Source: a virus. Taken from it: a stretch of DNA of 40,057 nt. Numbering within the stretch: position 1 is the stretch's first letter; every line of letters begins with the position of its first letter. Positions 31,780 to 38,801 of the stretch are shown piece by piece. The notes below the pieces were generated by a model that did not search any database, was not told where the DNA came from, and saw only the letters and a list, made by a program, of their open reading frames with translations. The stretch spans positions 1 through 40,057 of the IMG/VR virus record IMGVR_UViG_3300045141_000187; one strand, 5' to 3'. The translations under genes were made by a program, and so were the position numbers.

Positions 31780-32151
31780 ATGGCCAACCGGATTAAAGAG
31801 CTACGCGAGGCGCGCGGCCTGACGCTTCAGCAGGTCGCAGACGCAGCCCGCACCAGTCTCCAGCAAATTCAGCGGATGGAGAACAGCCATCGGCGTCTGA
31901 CAGATGAGTGGATGCGCCGCATCGCTCCGGTGTTACGCGTGCATCCGGCTGAGCTTTTGCTGGAACTTCCGCCGGGACAGAACGACATCAAGCAACCCAT
32001 AGATGATGTCCTCCTTGTCGAGTGGTGGCACACGCTCAGCCGCGAGGAACAGGGCGACTGGATACTCCGATTTGGCCGGGAGAGTGGTCGAACTGGCTCC
32101 GTCACCCGGCGCCGCCGCGCCGCTCACAACCCGAAGCAGCGGCAGGCTTGA
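31780..32151 (+). CDS. CI-like XRE-family repressor
   Basis: 123 aa. HTH in residues 1-60: RIKELREARGLTLQQVADAA, then TSLQQIQRMENSHRRLTDEW. The C-terminal half (DVLLVEWWHTLSREEQGDWI) may dimerise. There is no S24 peptidase domain, so induction cannot go through the usual RecA-stimulated self-cleavage. No ribosome site before the ATG. Expected to bind the TGGTGAAC sites on both sides of itself and maintain lysogeny. Confidence 0.78.
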   Translation: MANRIKELREARGLTLQQVADAARTSLQQIQRMENSHRRLTDEWMRRIAPVLRVHPAELLLELPPGQNDIKQPIDDVLLVEWWHTLSREEQGDWILRFGRESGRTGSVTRRRRAAHNPKQRQA

Positions 32152-32210
32152 TTGAGCCTTTTGATAAGTTTCCGGCCTCATTAGGGACACCTCCTGCCGA
32201 TAAAGTAACC

Positions 32211-32260
32211 GTTTCGGTGAATTGTCGGTTGACAGTTAGCTAACCAATGTGGTGAACTTC
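32211..32260. promoter_or_regulatory. Second operator/promoter region right of the repressor
   Basis: GGTGAATT at 32216-32223 and TGGTGAACTTC at 32250-32260; the latter repeats 31706-31716 exactly. Between them lie a -35 TTGACA (32229-32234) in the plus direction and a perfect palindrome GTTAGCTAAC (32235-32244). The operator covers the expected -10. This looks like the counterpart of lambda PL/OL, driving the plus early genes. Confidence 0.6.
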
Positions 32261-32420
32261 CTCCGTCACTTGCTGACGCGAGGCGTTGATGAACCACACC
32301 GATACTGGACGGCACGGCGACAGCTTCCTCCCCCTATATCGTCGGTGTCCCTGCCAAGGGGGCCGAGCCGATAGATCTTTCGGAACGTCGCATGACTGCG
32401 TTGCTGGCGAGATAGGCGCG

Positions 32421-32518
32421 CCCGGTGCAAGTCTAGCCCCGTTACAACTGGGTGACGCAAGCGGTAATCGTCAGGATTACCGGGGGTTAGGGCGTGCCCC
32501 GAAACGGTGTGACTCCGT
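32421..32518 (+). other. Hairpin-rich untranslated early leader
   Basis: Within the gene-free stretch 32261-32598: CCCGGT/ACTGGG (32421-32426, 32447-32452), perfect GGTAATC/GATTACC with a 5-nt loop (32463-32481), GGGG/CCCC (32482-32485, 32497-32500) and ACGG/CCGT (32504-32507, 32515-32518). No convincing coding frame. The tandem stems could be a processive-antitermination or other regulatory RNA at the start of the early transcript. Confidence 0.45.
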
Positions 32519-32598
32519 CGTGAGCGGCAACACCATGACATCAGACAAATTGCTGCACCGCGAAGGCAGAGCGCTAAGGCGCGAGGAGAATTGCGCCC

Positions 32599-32790
32599 AT
32601 GGCAAAACGAGCACCCCGCAGATTTGGCATACCGCAGGCGAAACGGCGTCTGAAGTCGATCAAGCTGGAACTGGCGGCGATCGGCGGGGCCTACGACCAG
32701 AGCGCGGGGGAGCTGCGCCGGCGCATCCATGCCCTCCTCTCCACACTCCACGAGCTGATCGCCCGCTTCCCGCTCCCGCCGTCCGAATAG
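32599..32790 (+). CDS. Small basic helical protein
   Basis: 63 aa. MAKRAPRRFGIPQAKRRLKS, then a helix with ELRRRIHALLSTLHELIARF. GAGGAG about 10 nt before the ATG. First protein gene of the plus early operon. Unknown role. Confidence 0.6.
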   Translation: MAKRAPRRFGIPQAKRRLKSIKLELAAIGGAYDQSAGELRRRIHALLSTLHELIARFPLPPSE

Positions 32791-32798
32791 CCGGCACG

Positions 32799-32990
32799 CT
32801 GCGCCAACATGCCCTCGACGAGTTGCTGAACGACCTGCGCGAATATCGCGCCGCCAGCCACCCAGCCATGCGCGCGTTCTGGCGCCGCCTCGCGCTCCAC
32901 GACATCGCCCGGTTCCGCCGGGACTACCTCCAGCCTGAGCGGGACGCCTTTGAGGCAGCGGTAGCCAGCAGCCAGAGGATCGCAGCATGA
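32799..32990 (+). CDS. Helical early protein, start uncertain
   Basis: Coding-like text LRQHALDELLNDLREYRAAS, then AMRAFWRRLALHDIARFRRD, ends with an ATGA overlap into the next gene. No ATG precedes the conserved-looking helix: CTG at 32799 is used here, and ATG at 32868 would give only 40 aa. The long open frame further upstream does not look coding. Confidence 0.45.
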   Translation: MRQHALDELLNDLREYRAASHPAMRAFWRRLALHDIARFRRDYLQPERDAFEAAVASSQRIAA

Positions 32991-33157
32991 GAACCGAGGA
33001 CACCTCCGGGTTCCTGGCCGAGGACTACGCATACACGGCGAAGCTGCTGCGCCAGCACGCTGATATCCGCGGGCAGGAACTCTTCCGCGCCGTATGCAGC
33101 AACAACCTGAACATCATCCTGGCCGCGCTGGATGCCGCCGCAGAGCGCAAGCCATGA
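32987..33157 (+). CDS. Small early protein
   Basis: 56 aa, unknown. MRTEDTSGFLAEDYAYTAKL, then ELFRAVCSNNLNIILAALDA. Linked by ATGA overlaps at both ends, which fixes both start and stop. Confidence 0.6.
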   Translation: MRTEDTSGFLAEDYAYTAKLLRQHADIRGQELFRAVCSNNLNIILAALDAAAERKP

Positions 33158-33408
33158 CCGGCACCTGCCCCGATCTGCTAGCGGCGTTGCGCACCCGTGA
33201 GCGGGACCTGGAGCTGGACGCCATGGCCGTCCGCAGCCGCATCGAGGAGGTGCGCTCCATGATTGATCTGATCGAGCGCCCGCCGCGGCGGGGCCGCCCA
33301 CGCAAGCTGGAGGCGGTTGAGCCGCCGCTGCATGTCGCCGGCGCCAACCACCAGCCAGCCCCGCCGGACGACGAGCTGCCGCTGCAATCCGACGCCCCCG
33401 GCGCGTAA
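33154..33408 (+). CDS. Small early protein with AT-hook-like motif
   Basis: 84 aa. The N-terminal half is helical (LAALRTRERDLELDAMAVRS); then comes RPPRRGRPRKLEA, close to an AT-hook (PRGRP) that binds the minor groove; the C-terminal third is Pro/Ala-rich and probably disordered. ATGA overlap upstream. Possibly a DNA-binding accessory protein. Confidence 0.6.
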   Translation: MTGTCPDLLAALRTRERDLELDAMAVRSRIEEVRSMIDLIERPPRRGRPRKLEAVEPPLHVAGANHQPAPPDDELPLQSDAPGA

Positions 33409-33423
33409 CAGGGAGACCACACC

Positions 33424-33639
33424 ATGATTTCCGACGACTACCAGAACCTGGCAGACCGCATCGCCGGATACGCCAACCGCCTTGAGCCCATCATGCCGAG
33501 CGTCGCCAAGCACATCGCGGCGAACCTGCTCGATCTGGCCGACCGCGTGCGCCATCTCGAGCGCGTGCCGCTGCATCTGGACTTGCCCGAGGTCAGGCTG
33601 GGCTTCCACAAGCTGCGCGAGAACCACGATGCCGACTGA
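33424..33639 (+). CDS. Small early helical protein
   Basis: 71 aa, unknown. DDYQNLADRIAGYANRLEPI and HIAANLLDLADRVRHLERVP. GGGAG 8 nt before the ATG. It overlaps the next gene by 11 nt. Confidence 0.62.
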   Translation: MISDDYQNLADRIAGYANRLEPIMPSVAKHIAANLLDLADRVRHLERVPLHLDLPEVRLGFHKLRENHDAD

Positions 33640-33946
33640 CCAGCTACCGCCGGCAGATGAGCTGTTCGACGTTCGGGATAAGATCAAGCAACTCACATCC
33701 CGCGAACGCGAACTGCGCGCTCTGATGCTGACCGATCCATCGGCCCGCACCGGCAATAGCTACGCGGCGGAGATCAAAGAGGTGACGAGCACGCGCACGG
33801 ACATCAAGGAAATGCGCAAACTTTACCCCGACATTGTCGAGCAGTTCACGTTCCCCCTGGCCGAACAGCGCGTCGAGCTGCGCGGTGTCAACGAGGACGG
33901 CGAGCTGGTGTCGCTGCGTCGCAAACCCGAGAAGGCCACACAATGA
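33629..33946 (+). CDS. Coiled-coil early protein preceding the ERF gene
   Basis: 105 aa. Helical N-terminus (LPPADELFDVRDKIKQLTSR), conserved-looking EIKEVTSTRTDIKEMRKLYP, and an end EQRVELRGVNEDGELVSLRR. ATGA overlap with the annealing-protein gene suggests a partner role in recombination, by context only. Confidence 0.62.
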   Translation: MPTDQLPPADELFDVRDKIKQLTSRERELRALMLTDPSARTGNSYAAEIKEVTSTRTDIKEMRKLYPDIVEQFTFPLAEQRVELRGVNEDGELVSLRRKPEKATQ

Positions 33947-34803
33947 ACGAGATTGCCCCCGTCAACAGCACCGCCCTGATGAGCTTCATCGAGCGCGCCG
34001 CCATAAACCCAGACTTCGACGTGCAGAAGTTTGGCGAATTGCTGCGGATGCAGCGTGAGATGGAACACGACCAGGCACGCCGCGCGTTCAACCAAGCCAT
34101 GGCGATCACACAGGCTGACATGCCGCCGGTGGTGCGCAGCGCCACCAACAAGCACCTGGGGAACAAGTACGCCAAGCTGGAGGATGTCGATCGGGAGATG
34201 CGGCCGATCTACACGGCGCACGGCTTCAGCGTTCGCTTTGGTTCAGCCCCCGCACCCGAGGGATACATCCGCATCACCTGCACGGTGGCGCATGCGTCCG
34301 GCTACTTCGAGGAGAACTACCTGGACGCGCCGACCAGCGCTGTAGGCTCGCAAGGTGGCCGCACGGCCACAACTGGCGTGCAGGCGGTAGGATCAGCAGT
34401 GACCTACTTGAGGCGCTATTTGCTCGGCATGGTTTTCAACATCGTGCTGGCGGACGATGACGACGACGGCGAGAGTATGCGCTCTCAGCCCGCCTCCACC
34501 CCACGCTACCAGCGCAAATACGGAACAGCGGAGGAACCCAAGCAGGAGCGCACAAAGGAGCAGTGGATCCGCTACATCAACCAGGTGATCGAAGCTTGCG
34601 AGAAGCAGACCGACCGCGCTGGGATCGAGGAGGTGGCTGCGCGCCCGTCCGTGGAGAAGGCGCTTGCCGATGCTCCCCCATGGGCTAAGGACGAGATCGA
34701 GAACATCATTGGCGACTTCATGGCCAAGTTCGCCGCCGCGAAGCCCTCCGACGACCTGGACGAGGTGGTGATCGCTGGGGAGCATAACCTCGCGGCCGGC
34801 TGA
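33943..34803 (+). CDS. erf: ERF-family single-strand annealing protein
   Basis: 286 aa. Family hallmarks: KHLGNKYAKLEDVDREMRPI, YTAHGFSVRFG and GVQAVGSAVTYLRRYLLGMV followed by LADDDDDG. ERF proteins bind and pair complementary single strands, repairing and circularising phage DNA, as P22 Erf does. The C-terminal third is charged and helical (EQWIRYINQVIEACEKQTDR). It is the last gene of the plus early operon. No exonuclease partner is recognised. Confidence 0.87.
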   Translation: MNEIAPVNSTALMSFIERAAINPDFDVQKFGELLRMQREMEHDQARRAFNQAMAITQADMPPVVRSATNKHLGNKYAKLEDVDREMRPIYTAHGFSVRFGSAPAPEGYIRITCTVAHASGYFEENYLDAPTSAVGSQGGRTATTGVQAVGSAVTYLRRYLLGMVFNIVLADDDDDGESMRSQPASTPRYQRKYGTAEEPKQERTKEQWIRYINQVIEACEKQTDRAGIEEVAARPSVEKALADAPPWAKDEIENIIGDFMAKFAAAKPSDDLDEVVIAGEHNLAAG

Positions 34804-34817
34804 GAAATGACGGGGGT

Positions 34818-35042
34818 TCAGGTCACTGTCACAGTGGTCTTCGGATACAGCACGGCCCACAACTTCTCATGAAGCTCAGCACGGACGCGACGCTCGGCCA
34901 CATGATCGATCATACTCGCCACATTCGGTTCGACTGATAGCACGCCCTTGATTTGCTGGATCGCAGCGATGAGGGGGGCCGCGTCGTCGTCGCGCATATC
35001 GACAGCCAGCACGATGGTCAGGGCGTTGTATCTATCGGTCAT
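34818..35042 (-). CDS. Conserved-type phage hypothetical protein
   Basis: 74 aa. RYNALTIVLAVDMRDDDAAP, then LIAAIQQIKGVLSVEPNV and AELHEKLWAVLYP, a form I have seen in many phages without a known function. Convergent with the ERF gene; coupled by ATGA to the gene upstream. Confidence 0.7.
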   Translation of the reverse strand: MTDRYNALTIVLAVDMRDDDAAPLIAAIQQIKGVLSVEPNVASMIDHVAERRVRAELHEKLWAVLYPKTTVTVT

Positions 35043-35206
35043 TGTTTCCTCTGAACAAGAATGGCATTGATTTTGGCCAATAGGGCGTAGCCTCTATCAG
35101 TCTGTTCAAACCTCTCGTGCAGGTATCTGATGTGGATACTTGCGTCTCGTAAAATGCTCCGGAGCAGGTCGATTTCCTTCGCCACGATATCAGGCTGATC
35201 ATCCAT
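35039..35206 (-). CDS. Small helical protein
   Basis: 55 aa from ATG 35206, 5 nt after the preceding stop. IVAKEIDLLRSILRDASIHI, then RYLHERFEQTDRGYALLAKI. Unknown. Confidence 0.6.
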   Translation of the reverse strand: MDDQPDIVAKEIDLLRSILRDASIHIRYLHERFEQTDRGYALLAKINAILVQRKQ

Positions 35207-35211
35207 CTCAT

Positions 35212-35406
35212 CTATGGTCTGCTGTTTTCGATGGACATTTTGTCCCATTCGTCGCGCTCCAGGTCTGCCTCGTAGCCGCGCAGCCAAATTTCGACGGCAT
35301 CCTGAATGTGTTGCGCCAGCACCTGCTTTGGCCCCGTAGGAACGTCAGTGCCATACGCTGCTAGGAAATAATCGGCCAACTTCTCACACTCAGGATCGTA
35401 GCTCAT
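35212..35406 (-). CDS. Small acidic protein
   Basis: 64 aa. MSYDPECEKLADYFLAAYG, then LAQHIQDAVEIWLRGYEADL. Starts with a TAATG junction to the gene before it. Unknown. Confidence 0.6.
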   Translation of the reverse strand: MSYDPECEKLADYFLAAYGTDVPTGPKQVLAQHIQDAVEIWLRGYEADLERDEWDKMSIENSRP

Positions 35407-35591
35407 TACCGCGCCTTCTCTGCCGCTACCAGCGCGCGGGCGGCCGCGAGCTTTGCGAGGAACGGCGAGGGCGCCTTGGTCGCTGCGTTCAGTGCTGCCT
35501 GCGCATCGCCGAGGGTGGGGAAGAACCCGATGACCTCGCCGCCAGGAAGCTGCGCGCCGTAGGGGTTGGAAAGGGAAGCCTTGTTGGTCAT
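35406..35591 (-). CDS. Small protein with recognisable phage fold pattern
   Basis: 61 aa. GAQLPGGEVIGFFPTLGDAQ, then an Ala-rich helix (FLAKLAAARALVAAEKAR). GGAG 6 nt before ATG 35591. Unknown function. Confidence 0.6.
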   Translation of the reverse strand: MTNKASLSNPYGAQLPGGEVIGFFPTLGDAQAALNAATKAPSPFLAKLAAARALVAAEKAR

Positions 35592-35617
35592 GTCCGTCTC
35601 CGTCTTGATGACCAGAT

Positions 35618-35640
35618 CATGCGCGCGGTGTGCGCGCATG
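35618..35640. promoter_or_regulatory. Perfect inverted repeat beside an XRE gene
   Basis: CATGCGCGC, 5-nt loop GGTGT, GCGCGCATG. It abuts the stop codon of the XRE-family gene and lies 27 nt upstream of the next start. A 9-bp perfect dyad is either an operator for that regulator or a stable RNA hairpin separating the two genes. Confidence 0.55.
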
Positions 35641-35847
35641 TCAACGGGTTTTTTCTGGAGGAGGGAACTTTTTTTGCCAGCGACCAAGCGCATCGATCCA
35701 TGTGGCGAAAGCTGCCGGTATTGAACGTTGCCCTGCTTCCATCTGTCGGATGCTGGTCTCGGAAATATCCGCCCAGCGCGCGAGAGAACGCACCGGGAGA
35801 TGCATCCGTTCGCGTATCTCTCGCATGCGCTCAGGCGTCATTGTCAT
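35641..35847 (-). CDS. XRE-family helix-turn-helix regulator
   Basis: 68 aa. MREIRERMHLPVRSLARWAD, then ISETSIRQMEAGQRSIPAAF: a complete small HTH of the Cro/CI type. Probably controls the surrounding minus cluster of small genes; the palindrome immediately downstream is a candidate site. ATG 35841 is an alternative start. Confidence 0.72.
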   Translation of the reverse strand: MTMTPERMREIRERMHLPVRSLARWADISETSIRQMEAGQRSIPAAFATWIDALGRWQKKFPPPEKTR

Positions 35848-35860
35848 ACCGGGGTTTTGT

Positions 35861-36097
35861 TTAACGGTCGCGCAAGCGCGACAAATCGTGCTCTAGCGTG
35901 AATGCGTCAACAGCCTCGCACCACTCTTTCGCCGACACTCCACCATCGATCCAGGGGCGGGCGATCTTACGACCAAGCGCGCGCAGCCGAGCGATCTCGA
36001 CCGCTCCTGCCGTCAGCAAGGCGTTGGCCTCGGACGGATCGTGGTTGGCGTCAACCTTCTGCATCATGGTGACGATATCGGTCAGGTCTTGGCTCAT
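35861..36097 (-). CDS. Hypothetical protein
   Basis: 78 aa. DIVTMMQKVDANHDPSEANA, then AVEIARLRALGRKIARPWID. Coupled by ATGA to the upstream gene. No function recognised. Confidence 0.6.
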   Translation of the reverse strand: MSQDLTDIVTMMQKVDANHDPSEANALLTAGAVEIARLRALGRKIARPWIDGGVSAKEWCEAVDAFTLEHDLSRLRDR

Positions 36098-36327
36098 GCC
36101 TCATCTCCGGGATGCCAGTATGGTCCCATCGGTGGACGAGCCGCCCAGTATGCTGCGGCTAGAGCGCGCGCATCGTTGAGGACGCCCGCTTCGGTGCCAA
36201 TAGTGATGAGCGCGAGTGCGTCTGCTGCACTGATAGCGCCGCCGCTATAGCCGAAGACGATCGCGCCAGCACGCGCGACGATCGCAGGATCAGCGCTGTA
36301 TGAGCGGATGATTTCGTTGGTGGTCAT
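36094..36327 (-). CDS. Hypothetical protein
   Basis: 77 aa. IVFGYSGGAISAADALALIT, then ARALAAAYWAARPPMGPYWH. Strong GAGGAG 7 nt before ATG 36327. Unknown. Confidence 0.62.
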   Translation of the reverse strand: MTTNEIIRSYSADPAIVARAGAIVFGYSGGAISAADALALITIGTEAGVLNDARALAAAYWAARPPMGPYWHPGDEA

Positions 36328-36349
36328 AGCGCGTCTCCTCGTTCGTGGT

Positions 36350-36445
36350 TCAGTAGGGCAGTACGGCGATAACGGCGATGACAAGAAGAATGACAGGGGC
36401 GAGGAAGATCAAGCCAAGTCCGTAGTCTTCGAAAAAGTTCTTCAT
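36350..36445 (-). CDS. 31-aa single-span membrane peptide
   Basis: MKNFFEDYGLG followed by one hydrophobic helix (LIFLAPVILLVIAVIAVL). ATGA overlap with the upstream gene fixes its start. Short membrane peptides of temperate phages often act on the host envelope, but there is no direct clue here. Confidence 0.55.
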   Translation of the reverse strand: MKNFFEDYGLGLIFLAPVILLVIAVIAVLPY

Positions 36446-36639
36446 GTTCTGCTCCGGCTACGCTGCGCCAATAGCTCCGGCGCTTGATGCGCGGCGTAGG
36501 CGCCCAGAGCGGCGGCTGTCTTCGGGGTGAAGTGCGTCAACGCGGTTTCAAGACTGCACTCCATCGCAGCGCCATATTCCAGAGCACGCAGAAACGTGCG
36601 CTCCATCATATCTTCTGTCTCTTGCGGCGCGTCGGTCAT
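36442..36639 (-). CDS. Hypothetical protein
   Basis: 65 aa. ERTFLRALEYGAAMECSLET, then ALTHFTPKTAAALGAYAAHQ. Coupled by ATGA at both ends. Unknown. Confidence 0.6.
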   Translation of the reverse strand: MTDAPQETEDMMERTFLRALEYGAAMECSLETALTHFTPKTAAALGAYAAHQAPELLAQRSRSRT

Positions 36640-36803
36640 GAGAGTGTTCCTTGTATTGCGGAAGACCGCAGCTCGGCTTCGGTTCTGTCGGCTGCATAAA
36701 AATTGGTGAAAACTCCTGGTGCATACTCAAGCTCCCAGAGCGCCGACTTAGCAATGGTGACTGAAGCTATCTTCTTAAGCCGCATCGTGAAGTTTGAAGT
36801 CAT
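36636..36803 (-). CDS. Small hypothetical protein
   Basis: 55 aa. MTSNFTMRLKKIASVTIAKS, then LWELEYAPGVFTNFYAADRT. GGAG before ATG 36803; ATGA overlap at its end. Unknown. Confidence 0.6.
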   Translation of the reverse strand: MTSNFTMRLKKIASVTIAKSALWELEYAPGVFTNFYAADRTEAELRSSAIQGTLS

Positions 36804-36824
36804 GATCAACTCCGGGGTTGACGG

Positions 36825-36974
36825 TTACTTCGACTTCGCTGCGTCGTAGAGTGCCTTCGCGCGCTGCACATACTCAGGCTTCAAGCCTGCCGCCAATGTC
36901 TCAAACGCCATCTTGTTAGCCACGGCGCGCTCGACCATGTGTTTTAACATATCGCGAACTCTATCTGTTTTCAT
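36825..36974 (-). CDS. Small basic helical protein
   Basis: 49 aa. MKTDRVRDMLKHMVERAVAN, then FETLAAGLKPEYVQRAKALY. First gene of the minus cluster, directly under its own promoter (-35 TTGACG, -10 TATATG). Probably the lead gene of a small accessory operon. Confidence 0.62.
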   Translation of the reverse strand: MKTDRVRDMLKHMVERAVANKMAFETLAAGLKPEYVQRAKALYDAAKSK

Positions 36975-36999
36975 GGCAGTCGGCCTCTGTTTTCTCTGC

Positions 37000-37037
37000 T
37001 TGACTGACCATATAGCGCTAGCGTATAACCACGTCAA
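37000..37037. promoter_or_regulatory. Interlocked face-to-face promoters
   Basis: Plus: TTGACT (37000-37005), 18 nt, TATAAC (37024-37029), driving the recombinase. Minus: TTGACG (37037-37032), 17 nt, TATATG (37014-37009), driving 36974 leftward. Each -35 lies beyond the other's -10, so two polymerases cannot bind at once. AGCGCT sits at the centre (37014-37019). Confidence 0.65.
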
Positions 37038-37058
37038 GCGCAAAAGGTTGCACACCAA

Positions 37059-37706
37059 TTGAAAGCCGCGACGACAGACAGGAGTTTCCAGGCTACGGAG
37101 GCAGAGCCGCACCTGATCGGCTACGCACGAGTCAGTACTCGTGACCAAGACCCACGGATGCAGATCGACGCGCTGGAGAAGTTCGGCGTCCACCCCGACG
37201 ACATCTACTACGAGACTGCTTCAGGTGCGTCCAAGCGCCGGCCGCAGTTCGACGCGATGATGAAGGATGCCCGCGAGGGCGACGTGATCGTGTTCTGGAA
37301 GCTCGATCGGCTCGGCCGCAGCGTCCCCCAGGTGCTCGACACGATCGCCAAGCTGGATGCCAAGGGTGCGAAGATCAAATGCTTGACCCAGCCGATCGAC
37401 ACGACAACGCCTCTCGGCAGGCTGATCCTTGTCATCTTGGCGGCGGTTGCCGAAATGGAGCGGGAACTTGGCCTGGAGCGCACGCGGGCTGGGCTGGAGC
37501 GTGCGCGCGGCGAGGGCCGGATTGGCGGGATGGTGGCCAAGCACAAGCCCGAGACCGTGCTGGAGTTCGCCAAGCTAGGCACCCGGCCAGGGGCGAGGGC
37601 GGCCGGTATGTCGGTCCCTGGGTTCATCAAGGCCCTGGCTCGTGCCCGCAAGTGGTTCGCAGAGAAGGAGATCGCACGCCGTGCAAAGCGAAAACGCAAA
37701 GCCTGA
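37059..37706 (+). CDS. Serine recombinase (resolvase/invertase family)
   Basis: 215 aa. IGYARVSTRDQDPRMQIDAL contains the nucleophile Ser26; ETASGASKRRPQFDAMMKDA, DVIVFWKLDRLGRSV and AAVAEMERELGLERTRAGL complete the catalytic domain and E helix; MSVPGFIKALARARKW is the C-terminal HTH. Small resolvase size, not a large serine integrase. TTG at 37059 is the only suitable start. It may resolve dimers, invert a segment or act in integration; no recombination sites or integrase are visible. Confidence 0.85.
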   Translation: MKAATTDRSFQATEAEPHLIGYARVSTRDQDPRMQIDALEKFGVHPDDIYYETASGASKRRPQFDAMMKDAREGDVIVFWKLDRLGRSVPQVLDTIAKLDAKGAKIKCLTQPIDTTTPLGRLILVILAAVAEMERELGLERTRAGLERARGEGRIGGMVAKHKPETVLEFAKLGTRPGARAAGMSVPGFIKALARARKWFAEKEIARRAKRKRKA

Positions 37707-37845
37707 AATCACCGAGCCTCCCATGACCGAGGCAAAGTTGCGCTTCCTGTGCAAGCAGCTACGCGAGTGGGGCGGTCTACCGGAAGACGAGGTGCGTCGT
37801 ATCTACGAGGCGGAAATGAAGAGGCTTGTAACCAATGGCCAGTGA
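37681..37845 (+). CDS. Small helical protein
   Basis: 54 aa from GTG 37681 with AAGGAG upstream, overlapping the recombinase end by 26 nt; ATG 37723 would give 40 aa. MTEAKLRFLCKQLREWGGLP, then EDEVRRIYEAEMKRLV. Unknown. Confidence 0.55.
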   Translation: MQSENAKPEITEPPMTEAKLRFLCKQLREWGGLPEDEVRRIYEAEMKRLVTNGQ

Positions 37846-38059
37846 TCCCAATACCACCGAGGAATGCGCCCCGCCAGACGGGACGGACGACTTCACGATG
37901 CACTACCTGTCGCTAGAGGTGGGCGACGGATCACGGCGGCAAGAGTTCGAGGCGCTGTGGACCGGCGGCTTGTGGCAGACCAAGGGCATGCAACAGCTAT
38001 CGCCGCGCAAAGCAGCTTACGCAACATGGCAGTATGTAAGGCAGAACCCCGATGTCTGA
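37835..38059 (+). CDS. Hypothetical protein
   Basis: 74 aa. FTMHYLSLEVGDGSRRQEFE, then MQQLSPRKAAYATWQYVRQN. It overlaps both neighbours by 8-11 nt. Unknown. Confidence 0.6.
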   Translation: MASDPNTTEECAPPDGTDDFTMHYLSLEVGDGSRRQEFEALWTGGLWQTKGMQQLSPRKAAYATWQYVRQNPDV

Positions 38060-38231
38060 AACGACCGACCTGGATCGCATGGCTTTCGAGGAGCGGCTGT
38101 CGTTCAGCTTCGACAGGGACGGATTTCTGACTGTGGCCATCGCCAACGTGCAACACGTCCTGATGCCAGAGGAGGCCGCGCAGCTTCGTAACTGGCTATT
38201 GTCAGGAGAGGAGTTCACTCAGGATGAGTGA
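38052..38231 (+). CDS. Hypothetical protein
   Basis: 59 aa. MSETTDLDRMAFEERLSFSF, then LMPEEAAQLRNWLLSGEEF, a small beta-hairpin-helix pattern. Overlaps of 8 nt on each side. Unknown. Confidence 0.58.
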   Translation: MSETTDLDRMAFEERLSFSFDRDGFLTVAIANVQHVLMPEEAAQLRNWLLSGEEFTQDE

Positions 38232-38463
38232 TTCCCCAACGTCGTTCCCTCTGCTGATCAGCCTTCATGCCGAGGAGGATATCTTTCTGCACGCAGACGG
38301 CTCGTGGACAGGTGACGCCGAGGCTTTGCGTAAAGCGCTGCGGGAGTCGAAGGGCGGCGAAGGTCTGGCAAATGTTGTCCTTTGGCTGGTGTTGCGTGAG
38401 ATGGAGCGGGACAGCAGGAAGGAGGTTGTAAGCAATGGCCCCTCAAACGACCGACATCCTTGA
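38224..38463 (+). CDS. Hypothetical protein
   Basis: 79 aa. PLLISLHAEEDIFLHADGSW, then LANVVLWLVLREMERDSRKE. Unknown. Overlaps the next gene by 29 nt. Confidence 0.58.
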   Translation: MSDSPTSFPLLISLHAEEDIFLHADGSWTGDAEALRKALRESKGGEGLANVVLWLVLREMERDSRKEVVSNGPSNDRHP

Positions 38464-38674
38464 GCGGATCGCGGACCTGCATAAGCAGGCCACCACGGAG
38501 CATTCTCACTACTATGTCGCCAGCACGCTGGAAGCCAGCGCGCACGAGATCGTCCGGTTGCGCGCCAAGATCACGAACTTGCGGAATGCCATCCGTAACT
38601 TGATCGGCGTAGATGTGCGTGGCCAAGAAAGATGGCCGCCTGACTTCTCCAAAACGGAGCACGACGGAACATGA
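38435..38674 (+). CDS. Helical hypothetical protein
   Basis: 79 aa. DILERIADLHKQATTEHSHY, then EIVRLRAKITNLRNAIRNLI, coiled-coil-like. Unknown. Confidence 0.6.
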   Translation: MAPQTTDILERIADLHKQATTEHSHYYVASTLEASAHEIVRLRAKITNLRNAIRNLIGVDVRGQERWPPDFSKTEHDGT

Positions 38675-38801
38675 AAGACAGCAACCCAGTTTCCAATACG
38701 ACCGCTGGCACAACGCTGAGCCGCTGATACAATTCGGGCCGACGCAGCCCTCGGAAGCCGCGCCGGCCCTGGAACACGCCGCAAGGAGAGTTGCGACATG
38801 A
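38613..38801 (+). CDS. Doubtful small reading frame
   Basis: 62 aa from ATG 38613, or shorter from a GTG at 38619. RWHNAEPLIQFGPTQPSEAA reads like protein and the end overlaps the next ATG, but half of it overlaps the gene before. A rival 18-aa frame starts at 38671. Low confidence. Confidence 0.35.
   Translation: MCVAKKDGRLTSPKRSTTEHERQQPSFQYDRWHNAEPLIQFGPTQPSEAAPALEHAARRVAT

Noticed and set aside
32286-32990. A 234-codon plus-strand frame
   Set aside because: Its first two-thirds covers the hairpin-rich leader and overlaps the better supported 63-aa gene in another frame. Only the end looks coding.
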